Notes: generated by a model not told the origin, from the letters alone. A stretch of 5,432 nucleotides of DNA from Bacteroidales bacterium (GCA_016295455.1 JAEDLE010000072.1:1-5432), one strand, 5' to 3'; shown: positions 1 to 5,432, numbered from the stretch's first letter. Numbers and translations are program-made.

Positions 1-579
1 CCGGAAGCGCGGTTCTATGACCTTGATCTCATCGCAGACCTTTTTCCAGTCGAAGAGGCTGCGGAATTCATCCGTGTCGAGATAAATCAGCACTCCGTCA
101 TCTTCTTTTGTGCTGCGTATCAGGAGTTCTGTCAGCCTGTCCCTCCAGAAGGAGAACACTTTTCCTCCTCCGGTGCAGGGGAGACTGAATGCGCCGTCCA
201 TCCTGTAGGGATTGATTCCGTCCAGCGGCCTGAGCATACCGTAGAGACAGGAAGAAATCCACAGATGTTCCTGTGCCCAGTCCAGCGCCGCAGTATCCAA
301 TTCCCAGGCCTTCAGATACTTGTATGCCTGGCCGTTGTATGCCAGCACAGCCGGGATTACCTCTGCTTCGTCGGATCCGAACACTTCGAAGCGGCTTCGG
401 TTGGTTGCGGCAATGGACTCGCTGCACTTGAACAGCTCCGCCAGTTCCTTTGTCCCTTTCTTCGCCATATCACCGGCAATCATCAACGCCTCCTCCTGAA
501 ACAGGGGCGAACTTGCCTGCACCCCTCCCATAGGGGTGCTTTCCCTCATAGTCTTGGCACTTGCGAGCAAAATCTGCAT
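1..579 (-). CDS. yaaA: YaaA family peroxide stress protein, 3' end missing (193 codons present)
   Basis: The reverse strand is open from an ATG at 579 to the window edge. The protein starts MQILLASAKTM and has the family hallmarks in order: the N-terminal AKTM (residues 8-11), SPLF (24-27), AYNGQAYKYL (80-89), LYGMLRPLDGINPYRM (112-127), FWRDRLT (144-150) and the LDTDEF/DWKK stretch (168-180). YaaA proteins (DUF328/UPF0246) are cytoplasmic, about 250-260 residues; E. coli YaaA limits intracellular iron during H2O2 stress. About 60 C-terminal residues therefore lie outside the window. The start is fixed by the conserved N-terminus and by a GGAGG seven bases upstream. The gene is divergent from the rhodanese gene. 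Residues 15-20 (TPMGGV) are encoded by a GC-rich hairpin sequence that recurs in the minisatellite at 1125-1250. Family assignment is firm; the iron/peroxide role in this organism is inferred from E. coli. Confidence 0.95.
   Translation of the reverse strand, partial: MQILLASAKTMRESTPMGGVQASSPLFQEEALMIAGDMAKKGTKELAELFKCSESIAATNRSRFEVFGSDEAEVIPAVLAYNGQAYKYLKAWELDTAALDWAQEHLWISSCLYGMLRPLDGINPYRMDGAFSLPCTGGGKVFSFWRDRLTELLIRSTKEDDGVLIYLDTDEFRSLFDWKKVCDEIKVIEPRFR
519..539 (-). repeat. GC-rich hairpin inside yaaA, related to the 1125-1250 repeat
   Basis: A perfect 8-bp inverted repeat (plus strand GCACCCCT, loop CCCAT, AGGGGTGC) lies in yaaA codons 14-21, about 40 bases after the start codon. Its bases 520-534 are identical to 1208-1222 in the intergenic tandem array. 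It could fold in the yaaA mRNA; any effect on expression is speculation. KTM and SPLF flank it, and the protein reads through smoothly, so it does not disrupt the gene. Confidence 0.6.
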
Positions 580-586
580 AATCAAA

Positions 587-591
587 CCTCC
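587..591 (-). promoter_or_regulatory. Shine-Dalgarno site of yaaA
   Basis: The reverse strand reads GGAGG followed by seven bases and the ATG at 579. This is a strong Shine-Dalgarno match at good spacing. It supports the chosen start and is notable because most Bacteroidota genes, including the other genes here, lack one. Confidence 0.6.
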
Positions 592-598
592 ATGTCCT

Positions 599-629
599 CA
601 ATGATAACTCTTTCCCGGGACCTGTGCAA
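599..629 (-). promoter_or_regulatory. Candidate yaaA promoter
   Basis: On the reverse strand TTG (629-627) is followed after 20 bases by TATCATTG (606-599), a 7-of-8 match to the Bacteroidota -7 box TAnnTTTG. Transcription would start near 592, giving a very short leader that begins at the Shine-Dalgarno site. One mismatch in the -7 box keeps this tentative. Confidence 0.4.
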
Positions 630-647
630 TATCCCCTGTGCCGATTG

Positions 648-680
648 TTGGAAAAACGTAGTCCACCTACGTTTTTCCAA
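648..680. repeat. Perfect 14-bp inverted repeat between divergent genes
   Basis: Arms TTGGAAAAACGTAG (648-661) and CTACGTTTTTCCAA (667-680) are exact reverse complements around a 5-base loop TCCAC. It lies between the divergent yaaA and rhodanese genes, and its right arm covers the expected -33 region of the rhodanese promoter. The inner CGTAG/CTACG stem followed by T5 on either strand also has the shape of a bidirectional intrinsic terminator, although no gene ends here. It may be a repressor or activator operator, or a terminator for an unseen transcript; the sequence does not decide. Confidence 0.75.
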
Positions 681-691
681 AGTCAAATGCC

Positions 692-699
692 TATCTTTG
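692..699 (+). promoter_or_regulatory. Candidate -7 box of the rhodanese promoter
   Basis: TATCTTTG is a perfect match to the Bacteroidota -7 consensus TAnnTTTG. No TTG lies at the usual 19-base spacing; the region instead falls in the right arm of the inverted repeat at 648-680 (a T5 run at 672-676). Transcription would begin near 706, about 30 bases before the ATG at 738. A poor -33 box next to a palindrome suggests, as inference, dependence on or control by a bound regulator. Confidence 0.55.
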
Positions 700-737
700 C
701 ACAGGCTGCTGCGTCCGCGGCCGGTAATGGATTTGAT

Positions 738-1124
738 ATGAAAAGAATTATTTTGATTATGAGCATTTTGTCTATGTTCGGTCTGGGCTCCTGCGCTCAG
801 GACAGGGCTTTTGAGTCGGTTTCGGTTACGGGTTTTGAGGCTGCCGTTTCTGACAGCACGGTTGTGCTGGTGGATGTGAGGACGGCGGCGGAGCACGCCC
901 AGGGCTTCATTCCCGGGACCGTGGCGAATATCGATGTGCTCGGGGATGATTTCGCGGAGAAGGCTGCCAAACTGCCTTCTGACAAGACCATTGCGATTTA
1001 CTGCAGGAGCGGCAACCGCAGCAAGACCGCTGCGCGCATCCTGGTCGACAAAGGCTATAAGGTGGTGGAACTTGCCTCCGGCTTCAACGGCTGGGTAGCT
1101 GCCGGCAAAGAAGTATCCCGCTGA
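738..1124 (+). CDS. Rhodanese-like domain lipoprotein, 128 aa
   Basis: The protein begins MKRIILIMSILSMFGLGSC: a lysine/arginine n-region, a hydrophobic stretch and a lipobox LGSC with the lipidated cysteine at residue 19, so the mature protein should be membrane-anchored on the periplasmic side. A single compact rhodanese domain follows (about 28-125), with VLVDVRTAAEHAQGFIPG (44-60) and the active-site loop CRSGNRS (89-95); C89 is the predicted persulfide-forming cysteine. It ends with the typical ELASGFNGWVAAGK. Such proteins transfer sulfane sulfur or act in periplasmic redox and sulfur handling; the substrate cannot be told. The frame is open upstream to 624, but that would place the start before the promoter and across the inverted repeat, and would bury the signal peptide, so 738 is preferred. 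No Shine-Dalgarno is seen. It appears monocistronic. Confidence 0.93.
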   Translation: MKRIILIMSILSMFGLGSCAQDRAFESVSVTGFEAAVSDSTVVLVDVRTAAEHAQGFIPGTVANIDVLGDDFAEKAAKLPSDKTIAIYCRSGNRSKTAARILVDKGYKVVELASGFNGWVAAGKEVSR

Positions 1125-1250
1125 CCCATCGGCGCCGCCCCTCCCATCGGAGGCACACCTCCCATAGTTGCCACCTCTCCCATATGCACCTTCTCTCCTG
1201 TCGGAGCCACCCCTCCCATAGGAGTTGCCATCCCGTCATTCAACCGCCTC
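1125..1250. repeat. Degenerate 18-bp tandem repeat (minisatellite)
   Basis: Beginning with the first base after the rhodanese stop codon, six 18-bp units start at 1125, 1143, 1161, 1179, 1197 and 1215, with a decayed seventh at 1233. The approximate consensus on the plus strand is CCCATMGGNGCCACMCCT. Units 1, 2 and 6 are best preserved; units 3 and 4 are more diverged. Small inverted repeats such as CCTCC/GGAGG occur at unit junctions. The period is six codons, so the reverse strand reads as hexapeptides like MGGVAP and the plus strand as PIGATP. No start signal, promoter or recognisable domain supports a gene. It fills most of the 233-base gap before the Na/Pi transporter. Function is unknown. 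Confidence 0.85.
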
Positions 1251-1279
1251 CTTCCCGGCATAGAACCGTTGCTTTCCAC

Positions 1280-1310
1280 GGGGCCTTTAACACCTGCCCC
1301 TTATTTGTTA
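1280..1310 (+). terminator. Possible weak terminator downstream of the rhodanese gene
   Basis: GGGGC (1280-1284) and GCCCC (1296-1300) form a 5-bp stem with an 11-base loop, directly followed by a T-rich stretch (TTATTTGTTA). The short stem and long loop make this a weak candidate. The T-rich tail overlaps the -33 region proposed for the next gene. Confidence 0.35.
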
Positions 1311-1338
1311 AGATTTTCTTATTTTTTTGTTAAATTTG
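1304..1338 (+). promoter_or_regulatory. Candidate promoter of the Na/Pi transporter-peroxidase operon
   Basis: TAAATTTG at 1331-1338 is an exact TAnnTTTG -7 box. TTTG at 1304-1307 lies 23 bases upstream, longer than the usual 19-20, so the -33 assignment is uncertain. The predicted start near 1345 leaves an A/T-rich leader of only about 13 bases before the ATG at 1358. The -7 box forms the left half of the palindrome at 1331-1350. Confidence 0.5.
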
Positions 1339-1350
1339 GGCCCAAATTTA
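1331..1350. promoter_or_regulatory. Perfect 20-bp palindrome over the -7 box, candidate operator
   Basis: The half-site TAAATTTGGG is followed immediately by its exact reverse complement CCCAAATTTA, with no spacer. It ends seven bases before the start codon of the Na/Pi transporter and contains the proposed -7 box on both strands. The symmetry and location suggest a site for a dimeric DNA-binding protein that would block RNA polymerase; which regulator binds is unknown. By location a phosphate-, metal- or redox-responsive factor is possible, but this is inference. Confidence 0.55.
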
Positions 1351-1357
1351 TAGAAAT

Positions 1358-3058
1358 ATGGGCACTACTGCAGCGCTTACTGCAATCCTCACACTCTTGG
1401 CAGGTATCGGAATCTTTCTGATTGCCTGTCAGATAATGAGTTCCAATCTCGAGTCTGCAAGTTCTGAAAGACTGAAGCATCTGTTCACCAAGGCATCCAG
1501 GAGCAAACTGCTCGGCGTCGGCATAGGTACTATCGGTACCGCTGCCATCCAGAGTTCCGGTGCGACAACCGTGATGACCATCGGTTTTGTGAATGCCGGC
1601 ATCATATCCCTGACACAGGCGGCGACCATCATCTACGGTGCGAATATAGGTACGACCATCACCGCGCAGATTGTTGCGCTCGGTATGTTCGGAGGCAACG
1701 GGGTCTCGACCAGCATCATATTCTCGGCATTCGCCGGAATTGGAGCTTTCATCTCGCTCTTTGCCAATAAGGAGGGCTACAAGACCCTGGGAGGCATACT
1801 TACAGGTTTCGGTATGCTCTTCGTCGGTCTCTCCCTCATGAGCGGCTCGATGGAGGAATTCGCAGCGCTTCCGAGCGTCAAGACTTTCCTTGCAGGAATC
1901 AGCAATCCTGTGCTGCTGGTGCTCATCGGAACCATATTCACCGCGATAATCCAGAGTTCTTCCGTGATGACATCCATCGCCCTTGCGATGCTTGTGAGCG
2001 GCCTCATCAGCCTTGACCAGGGCATATACATAACGATGGGTTCCAATATCGGTTCCTGCGTCGTGGCGATAATCGCCGGTATGACCAGCAGCAAGAACGC
2101 CAAGAGGACGGCGCTCATACACCTCATTTTCAACTGCAGCGGCGTGATCTTCTTCCTCGCCCTCAACCTGCTTGCAGGTGCCCTTTCAGGCGGTTCCCTC
2201 AGTTTCGGACATCTCTTCAACAGTTGGTTCCCGGGAGCGCCTCAGACCCAGCTCGCAATGTTCCATACCTTCTTCAATGTGGTCACCGTGATGTGCATAC
2301 TCCCTCTGACCAACCTGCTGGTGAACATGGTGGTGAAGATGGTTCCGGACAAGCCTGAGGCTCTGGACCCGGATGCACCGCGCCTGCATTATGTGGATGA
2401 CAACATGCTCAAGACCCCTCCTGTGGCTGTCCAGCAGACCAAGAAGGAGGTACTCCGCATGGCTTCCCTCGCCATCGAGAACTTCAACCGTTCGGTCAAT
2501 GCCATATGCACACTCGACCTTGTGGAGCAGGAGCGTTTCGAGAAGGTGGAGAAGGAGTTGAACTTCCTGAACAGGGATCTGGTGGACTTCGTCGTGAAAC
2601 TTTCTGAGCATAAGAGCATGAGCGAGCACGACCACGTATACCTCGCCACCACCTACAGGACCATCAGGGATCTGGAGCGCATCGGTGACTATGCGGAGAA
2701 CATAATCGAGTCCGCCGAACTCCTCAAGAGTGAGGGCAATTCATTCTCTGAGGCTGCAGTCGAGGAGGTCCGCAGGCTCCAGGCCATGATAGGCGAACTC
2801 TACAATTACACGATAATGGCCTACGAGGATGAGGATTTTGAGGCTCTCGGCATGGCTAACGCAGTCGAGGAAAAGGTGGACGATTTCACCAAGATGATGG
2901 AAGACAATCACATACGCCGACTTACCGAAGGCTCCTGCACGGTCAAGGCCGGCTCCCAGTACCTCGCGCTCTCATCGAACTCCGAGCGTATCGCCGACCA
3001 CCTCATCAACGTCGCGAAATCAATCCGCAGCCTCAAGGTCAGGACAAAACTCAAATAA
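1358..3058 (+). CDS. Na+/phosphate cotransporter family protein with C-terminal PhoU domain, 566 aa
   Basis: An inner-membrane transporter of the type II Na/Pi cotransporter (NptA/YjbB) family, expected to move inorganic phosphate with sodium. The N-terminal half (about 8-330) is hydrophobic and carries the duplicated family signature: QSSGATT at 65-71 and QSSSVMTS at 199-206, each followed by a glycine-rich segment (GANIGTT 95-100 region; GSNIGSC 228-234). The remainder (about 360-558) is a soluble helical PhoU-like region with two repeats, marked by DLERIGDYAENI (438-449) and SNSERIADHLINVAKSI (540-556). Length and domain order are usual for the fused bacterial form. In family members the PhoU part is thought to regulate or sense transport state; whether this protein imports or exports phosphate cannot be told. 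The start directly follows an A-rich leader with no Shine-Dalgarno; no earlier in-frame start exists. The peroxidase gene follows after 9 bases. Confidence 0.95.
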   Translation: MGTTAALTAILTLLAGIGIFLIACQIMSSNLESASSERLKHLFTKASRSKLLGVGIGTIGTAAIQSSGATTVMTIGFVNAGIISLTQAATIIYGANIGTTITAQIVALGMFGGNGVSTSIIFSAFAGIGAFISLFANKEGYKTLGGILTGFGMLFVGLSLMSGSMEEFAALPSVKTFLAGISNPVLLVLIGTIFTAIIQSSSVMTSIALAMLVSGLISLDQGIYITMGSNIGSCVVAIIAGMTSSKNAKRTALIHLIFNCSGVIFFLALNLLAGALSGGSLSFGHLFNSWFPGAPQTQLAMFHTFFNVVTVMCILPLTNLLVNMVVKMVPDKPEALDPDAPRLHYVDDNMLKTPPVAVQQTKKEVLRMASLAIENFNRSVNAICTLDLVEQERFEKVEKELNFLNRDLVDFVVKLSEHKSMSEHDHVYLATTYRTIRDLERIGDYAENIIESAELLKSEGNSFSEAAVEEVRRLQAMIGELYNYTIMAYEDEDFEALGMANAVEEKVDDFTKMMEDNHIRRLTEGSCTVKAGSQYLALSSNSERIADHLINVAKSIRSLKVRTKLK

Positions 3059-3067
3059 TCAGGGCAT

Positions 3068-3514
3068 ATGCTTGAAAAAGGAACTCCCGCTCCGCCGTTC
3101 GTGGGGCTTGATGAATATGGCAACGAGGTGAAGCTCAGTGATTTTGCCGGAAAGAAACTGGTGTTGTATTTCTATCCGAAGGACAGTACTCCGGGTTGTA
3201 CCGCAGAGGCCTGCAACCTTGCCGAAAACTATGCCCGCTTCAAGGAACAGGGCTATGAAATCCTCGGTGTCAGCAAGGATTCCCAGGCTTCCCACAGGAA
3301 GTTCATCGAGAAGCATTCCCTGCCTTTCCATCTGATTTCAGATCCTGACCTGGTGATACTCAAGGCTTACGAAGCCTGGGGAGAGAAAAAGATGTACGGA
3401 AAGGTTACCGAGGGAACTATCAGGACTACCTACATAATAGATGGCGACGGCATCATCTCTGAAGCCATCGCCAAAGTCAATACCAAGGAGCATTCAGCCC
3501 AGATTCTGGGCTGA
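3068..3514 (+). CDS. bcp: Thioredoxin-dependent thiol peroxidase, Bcp/PrxQ-type peroxiredoxin, 148 aa
   Basis: A cytoplasmic atypical 2-Cys peroxiredoxin that reduces H2O2 and organic hydroperoxides using thioredoxin. The signature FYPKDSTPGCTAEAC spans residues 35-49: C44 is the peroxidatic cysteine in the TPGCT motif, and C49, five residues later, is the resolving cysteine typical of the Bcp/PrxQ class. SDPD (91-94) and the conserved arginine in GTIRTTYIID (R119) are also present. The 148-residue length is about usual, and no signal peptide is seen. It starts 9 bases after the stop of the Na/Pi transporter with no promoter box between, so the two are probably one transcript. The last codons and stop lie in an inverted repeat, and the SulP gene converges from the other side. 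Confidence 0.95.
   Translation: MLEKGTPAPPFVGLDEYGNEVKLSDFAGKKLVLYFYPKDSTPGCTAEACNLAENYARFKEQGYEILGVSKDSQASHRKFIEKHSLPFHLISDPDLVILKAYEAWGEKKMYGKVTEGTIRTTYIIDGDGIISEAIAKVNTKEHSAQILG
3494..3514. terminator. Inverted repeat over the peroxidase stop codon, possible shared terminator
   Basis: TCAGCCCAGA (3494-3503) and TCTGGGCTGA (3505-3514) are exact reverse complements around one base. The right arm contains the TGA stop of the peroxidase gene. As RNA it would form a GC-rich hairpin with the central bases as loop. No T-run follows on either strand, so it is not a classical intrinsic terminator, but its place at a convergent junction with only 14 intergenic bases makes a termination or 3'-end-stabilising role plausible. 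Confidence 0.4.
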
Positions 3515-3528
3515 GCGCTTCCACGTTG

Positions 3529-5232
3529 TCATATTCCCAAAATCTCTTTCGCCTTTGCAAGCGCAGGGACGATGTTCGGCTGTATGCAGCCGTCGGATAG
3601 TTTGTTGTCGAGTCCGAATTTGTGGATGGACTCCGAGACGTTCGGGTTGACGCCGGAGAGTATCACCTTGATGCCGCGCTTGTGATTGCGGTCGATGAGA
3701 TTCTTGAGGTTGTTGATGCCGGTAGAGTCGATGAACGGCACCTTTCTCATACGAATTATCCTGACTTTCACCGCTTTCTTCTTGTCCTCCAGTTCGTCGA
3801 ATGAACTTGCGAGACCGAAGAAGAACGGGCCGTTTATCTCGTATACGCTCACACCCTCTGGAATGTCCAGATACTGGGTGTCCTCCGGATTGATGACTTC
3901 TTCATCTTCGGAAGATGAAACCTTGTGGTCGGCATCAAGCACCTCGATGGTACTGGTCTGCATCACGCGCCTTACGAACATGATTACCGCCAGCAGCAGA
4001 CCCACCTCTATGGCTACGGTCAGGTCAATTATCACCGTCAGGAAGAAGGTTATCAGCAACACCGCGATATCGGCCCAGTCGCCCTTGAGCAGGTATTTGA
4101 AAGTCCTCCATTCGCTCATGTTATATGCCACCATCACGAGTATGGCCGCGAGGGCGGAGAGCGGGATGTAAACTGCATATGGCATCAGGAACAGGTAGAT
4201 GAGCAGCAGCACGAAAGCGTGTACTATACCCGTCACGGGAGTCTTGCCTCCATTGTTTATGCTTGCCATAGTGCGCGCAATGGCTCCGGTCGCCGGTATG
4301 CCGCCGAAGAGGGGAGTGATGATGTTTGCAACTCCCTGTCCTATGAGTTCAGTGTTGGCATTGTGGTGTTTTCCTGTGACTCCGTCTGCGACCATCGCTG
4401 CCAGCAGGGATTCGATGGCGCAGAGTATCGCTATGGTGAAGGCAGGGGAGACGAGTTCGCTGATGACTGCCATCGACATTTCAGGCACTACCGGTTTAGG
4501 CATGGGCAGACCTTGAGCAAGCTCCGGAAACTTTGTTCCTATTGTCGCCAGATGCACTCCGGCGAACTTGTCTAGAAGCACTGACGCTACCGTTCCTGCT
4601 ATCAGGGCTATGAGCGAGCCTGGGATCTTCTTGTTGAACTTGCCCCAGAATATTATCAACAGTAGGCAGCATATGCTTGAAGCTGCCTCTATCCAATTGA
4701 TATTGCCGATGTTGCTGAAATAGCATATCCACTCAGGGATGAAACCTGCCGGAACATCGACAGTCAGACCGAAGAAATCCTTCATCTGAGTCGAGAATAT
4801 GGTCAGGGCTATACCGCTGGTGAATCCCACGACTATCGGGTACGGGATGAACTTGAATATGCCGCCGAGTTTGAGCAGGCCCATCGCCACGAGTATGACT
4901 CCCGCCATAATGCTGGCGATTATCAGCCCCTGCATTCCGAACTTCGCGACTATTCCTGCGACGATTACGATGAACGCTCCGGTCGGTCCTCCGATCAGGA
5001 AGTTGGAGCCGCCGAGGAAACTGATCAGGAATCCCGCTACGATAGCGGTGATGAGACCCTGCTGAGGGGTTACGCCGCTGGCTATACCGAATGCAATGGC
5101 CAGAGGCAGGGCGATTACGCCGACAATCAGACCTGCGATGAGGTCGGAGATGAAGAGGTCCTTGTTGTACTTTCCTTTCTTGAACAGACCGAAGAACTTC
5201 GGACGGAAGACCCCTGAAAGATTGAATGCCAT
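3529..5232 (-). CDS. SulP family anion transporter with STAS domain, 567 aa
   Basis: A SLC26/SulP inner-membrane anion transporter. Residues about 28-422 contain many hydrophobic segments with family motifs: IALPLAIAFGIASGVTPQQGL (split over 40-60), GGPTGAFIVI (81-90), AIESLLAAMVADG (272-284), and GQGVANIITPLFGGIPATGAIART (298-321). An acidic linker (about 439-451) leads to a C-terminal STAS domain (about 458-567) with the DSTG motif at 502-505, the phosphorylatable-serine position of anti-sigma-antagonist relatives. Bacterial members carry sulfate, bicarbonate or C4-dicarboxylates; substrate cannot be assigned here, and no carbonic anhydrase fusion or neighbour is present. The frame stays open upstream to 5391, but a promoter at 5255-5286 lies inside that extension and the conserved protein begins at MAFNLSG, so ATG 5232 is chosen. 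The gene is divergent from the tRNA and convergent with the peroxidase gene. Confidence 0.95.
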   Translation of the reverse strand: MAFNLSGVFRPKFFGLFKKGKYNKDLFISDLIAGLIVGVIALPLAIAFGIASGVTPQQGLITAIVAGFLISFLGGSNFLIGGPTGAFIVIVAGIVAKFGMQGLIIASIMAGVILVAMGLLKLGGIFKFIPYPIVVGFTSGIALTIFSTQMKDFFGLTVDVPAGFIPEWICYFSNIGNINWIEAASSICCLLLIIFWGKFNKKIPGSLIALIAGTVASVLLDKFAGVHLATIGTKFPELAQGLPMPKPVVPEMSMAVISELVSPAFTIAILCAIESLLAAMVADGVTGKHHNANTELIGQGVANIITPLFGGIPATGAIARTMASINNGGKTPVTGIVHAFVLLLIYLFLMPYAVYIPLSALAAILVMVAYNMSEWRTFKYLLKGDWADIAVLLITFFLTVIIDLTVAIEVGLLLAVIMFVRRVMQTSTIEVLDADHKVSSSEDEEVINPEDTQYLDIPEGVSVYEINGPFFFGLASSFDELEDKKKAVKVRIIRMRKVPFIDSTGINNLKNLIDRNHKRGIKVILSGVNPNVSESIHKFGLDNKLSDGCIQPNIVPALAKAKEILGI

Positions 5233-5254
5233 AATATGAACACTTGTTTGGCCG

Positions 5255-5286
5255 CAAAAATAGTCTCTCTGTATCTCTTTTCCAAA
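5255..5286 (-). promoter_or_regulatory. Promoter of the SulP gene
   Basis: On the reverse strand TTTG (5286-5283) is followed after 20 bases by TATTTTTG (5262-5255), an exact TAnnTTTG box. Transcription would start near 5248, about 16 bases before the ATG at 5232. This supports the shorter SulP start. Confidence 0.7.
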
Positions 5287-5329
5287 TCGGGAGGGATAAT
5301 TAATCGTTGCAAAAAAATCAGAAAAAGAC

Positions 5330-5359
5330 TTGCATAGTCCGAAATAATATGTACCTTTG
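5330..5359 (+). promoter_or_regulatory. Promoter of tRNA-Val
   Basis: TTG (5330-5332), a 19-base spacer and TACCTTTG (5352-5359) match the Bacteroidota housekeeping-sigma consensus exactly. A-rich tracts just upstream (5311-5327) could act as an UP-like element. The predicted start lies near 5366, about 18 bases before the tRNA. Confidence 0.8.
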
Positions 5360-5383
5360 TCATCCGTAAACGAGACAAAGCTT

Positions 5384-5432
5384 GGGAGCATAGCTCAGTT
5401 GGTTCAGAGCGTCTGCCTTACAAGCAGAGGGT
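5384..5432 (+). tRNA. tRNA-Val (anticodon TAC), 3' part beyond the window
   Basis: The 5' acceptor strand GGGAGCA is followed by TA, a D-arm with GCTC/GAGC pairing around AGTTGGTTCA, and an anticodon arm TCTGC / CTTACAA / GCAGA. The loop places anticodon TAC at 5419-5421, which reads valine codons GUA and, with wobble, other GUN. The T-arm and 3' acceptor strand lie outside the window. It has its own strong promoter; further tRNAs could follow. Confidence 0.95.

Noticed and set aside
624..737. 38-codon N-terminal extension of the rhodanese frame
   Set aside because: It spans the 14-bp inverted repeat and the perfect -7 box, and would place the lipoprotein signal peptide internally.
1055..1279. 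Reverse-strand 74-codon frame through the minisatellite (MGGVAP repeats)
   Set aside because: It starts with GTG, overlaps the rhodanese gene antisense, has no promoter with a matching -33 box and no recognisable domain; the open frame follows from the 18-bp period.
1125..1424. Read-through extension of rhodanese into the in-frame PIGATP-like repeats
   Set aside because: The TGA ends a complete rhodanese domain, and the extension would run out of frame through the next promoter and gene; no recoding signal is seen.
1319..2220. Long reverse-strand open frames opposite the Na/Pi transporter
   Set aside because: They are antisense shadows of a clear 566-residue membrane protein, with charged low-complexity translations and no family features.
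3925..4575. 216-codon plus-strand frame opposite SulP
   Set aside because: It is a shadow of the SulP coding sequence; the His/Tyr/Glu-rich translation matches no family and no promoter is seen.
5233..5391. 53-codon N-terminal extension of the SulP frame
   Set aside because: It covers the SulP promoter and the divergent tRNA promoter and reaches into the tRNA; the conserved protein begins at ATG 5232.
1..5432. Mobile element, CRISPR array, toxin-antitoxin or defence system
   Set aside because: No transposase, integrase, terminal repeats, spaced direct repeats of CRISPR type or small gene pair was found on either strand; the partial tRNA shows no adjacent attachment-site duplication within the window.

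Overview
The window looks like chromosomal DNA of a Bacteroidota bacterium, probably a Bacteroidales member of medium GC content. The main reason is promoter structure: -7 boxes of the TAnnTTTG type stand upstream of four transcription units (rhodanese, Na/Pi transporter, SulP transporter, tRNA). The tRNA and SulP promoters also have a TTG/TTTG -33 box at 19-20 bases. Most starts lack a Shine-Dalgarno sequence, and the rhodanese is a lipoprotein of a kind common in this phylum. Genus cannot be fixed from this window.

Layout. Positions 1-579 (minus) hold the first 193 codons of a YaaA-family peroxide-stress protein that runs off the left edge. A divergent intergenic region (580-737) carries a perfect 14-bp inverted repeat and promoters for both sides. 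A periplasmic lipoprotein rhodanese follows (738-1124, plus). Directly after its stop codon lies a degenerate 18-bp minisatellite (1125-1250), then a weak terminator-like hairpin and a promoter whose -7 box is built into a perfect 20-bp palindrome. That promoter leads into a Na+/phosphate cotransporter with a C-terminal PhoU domain (1358-3058), followed 9 bases later by a Bcp/PrxQ thiol peroxidase (3068-3514), probably co-transcribed. A SulP anion transporter with a STAS domain (3529-5232, minus) converges on them, leaving only 14 bases between stop codons; a 10-bp-arm inverted repeat covers the peroxidase stop. Divergent from SulP is a textbook Bacteroidota promoter and the 5' part of a tRNA-Val(TAC) that runs off the right edge (5384-5432).

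The genes are ordinary housekeeping and transport functions: peroxide defence (YaaA, Bcp), sulfur/redox handling (rhodanese), and phosphate and anion transport. I see no phage, transposase, CRISPR or defence system. The least explained features are non-coding: the 18-bp minisatellite that shares a 15-base exact word with the yaaA coding sequence, and the two perfect palindromic elements placed on promoters.
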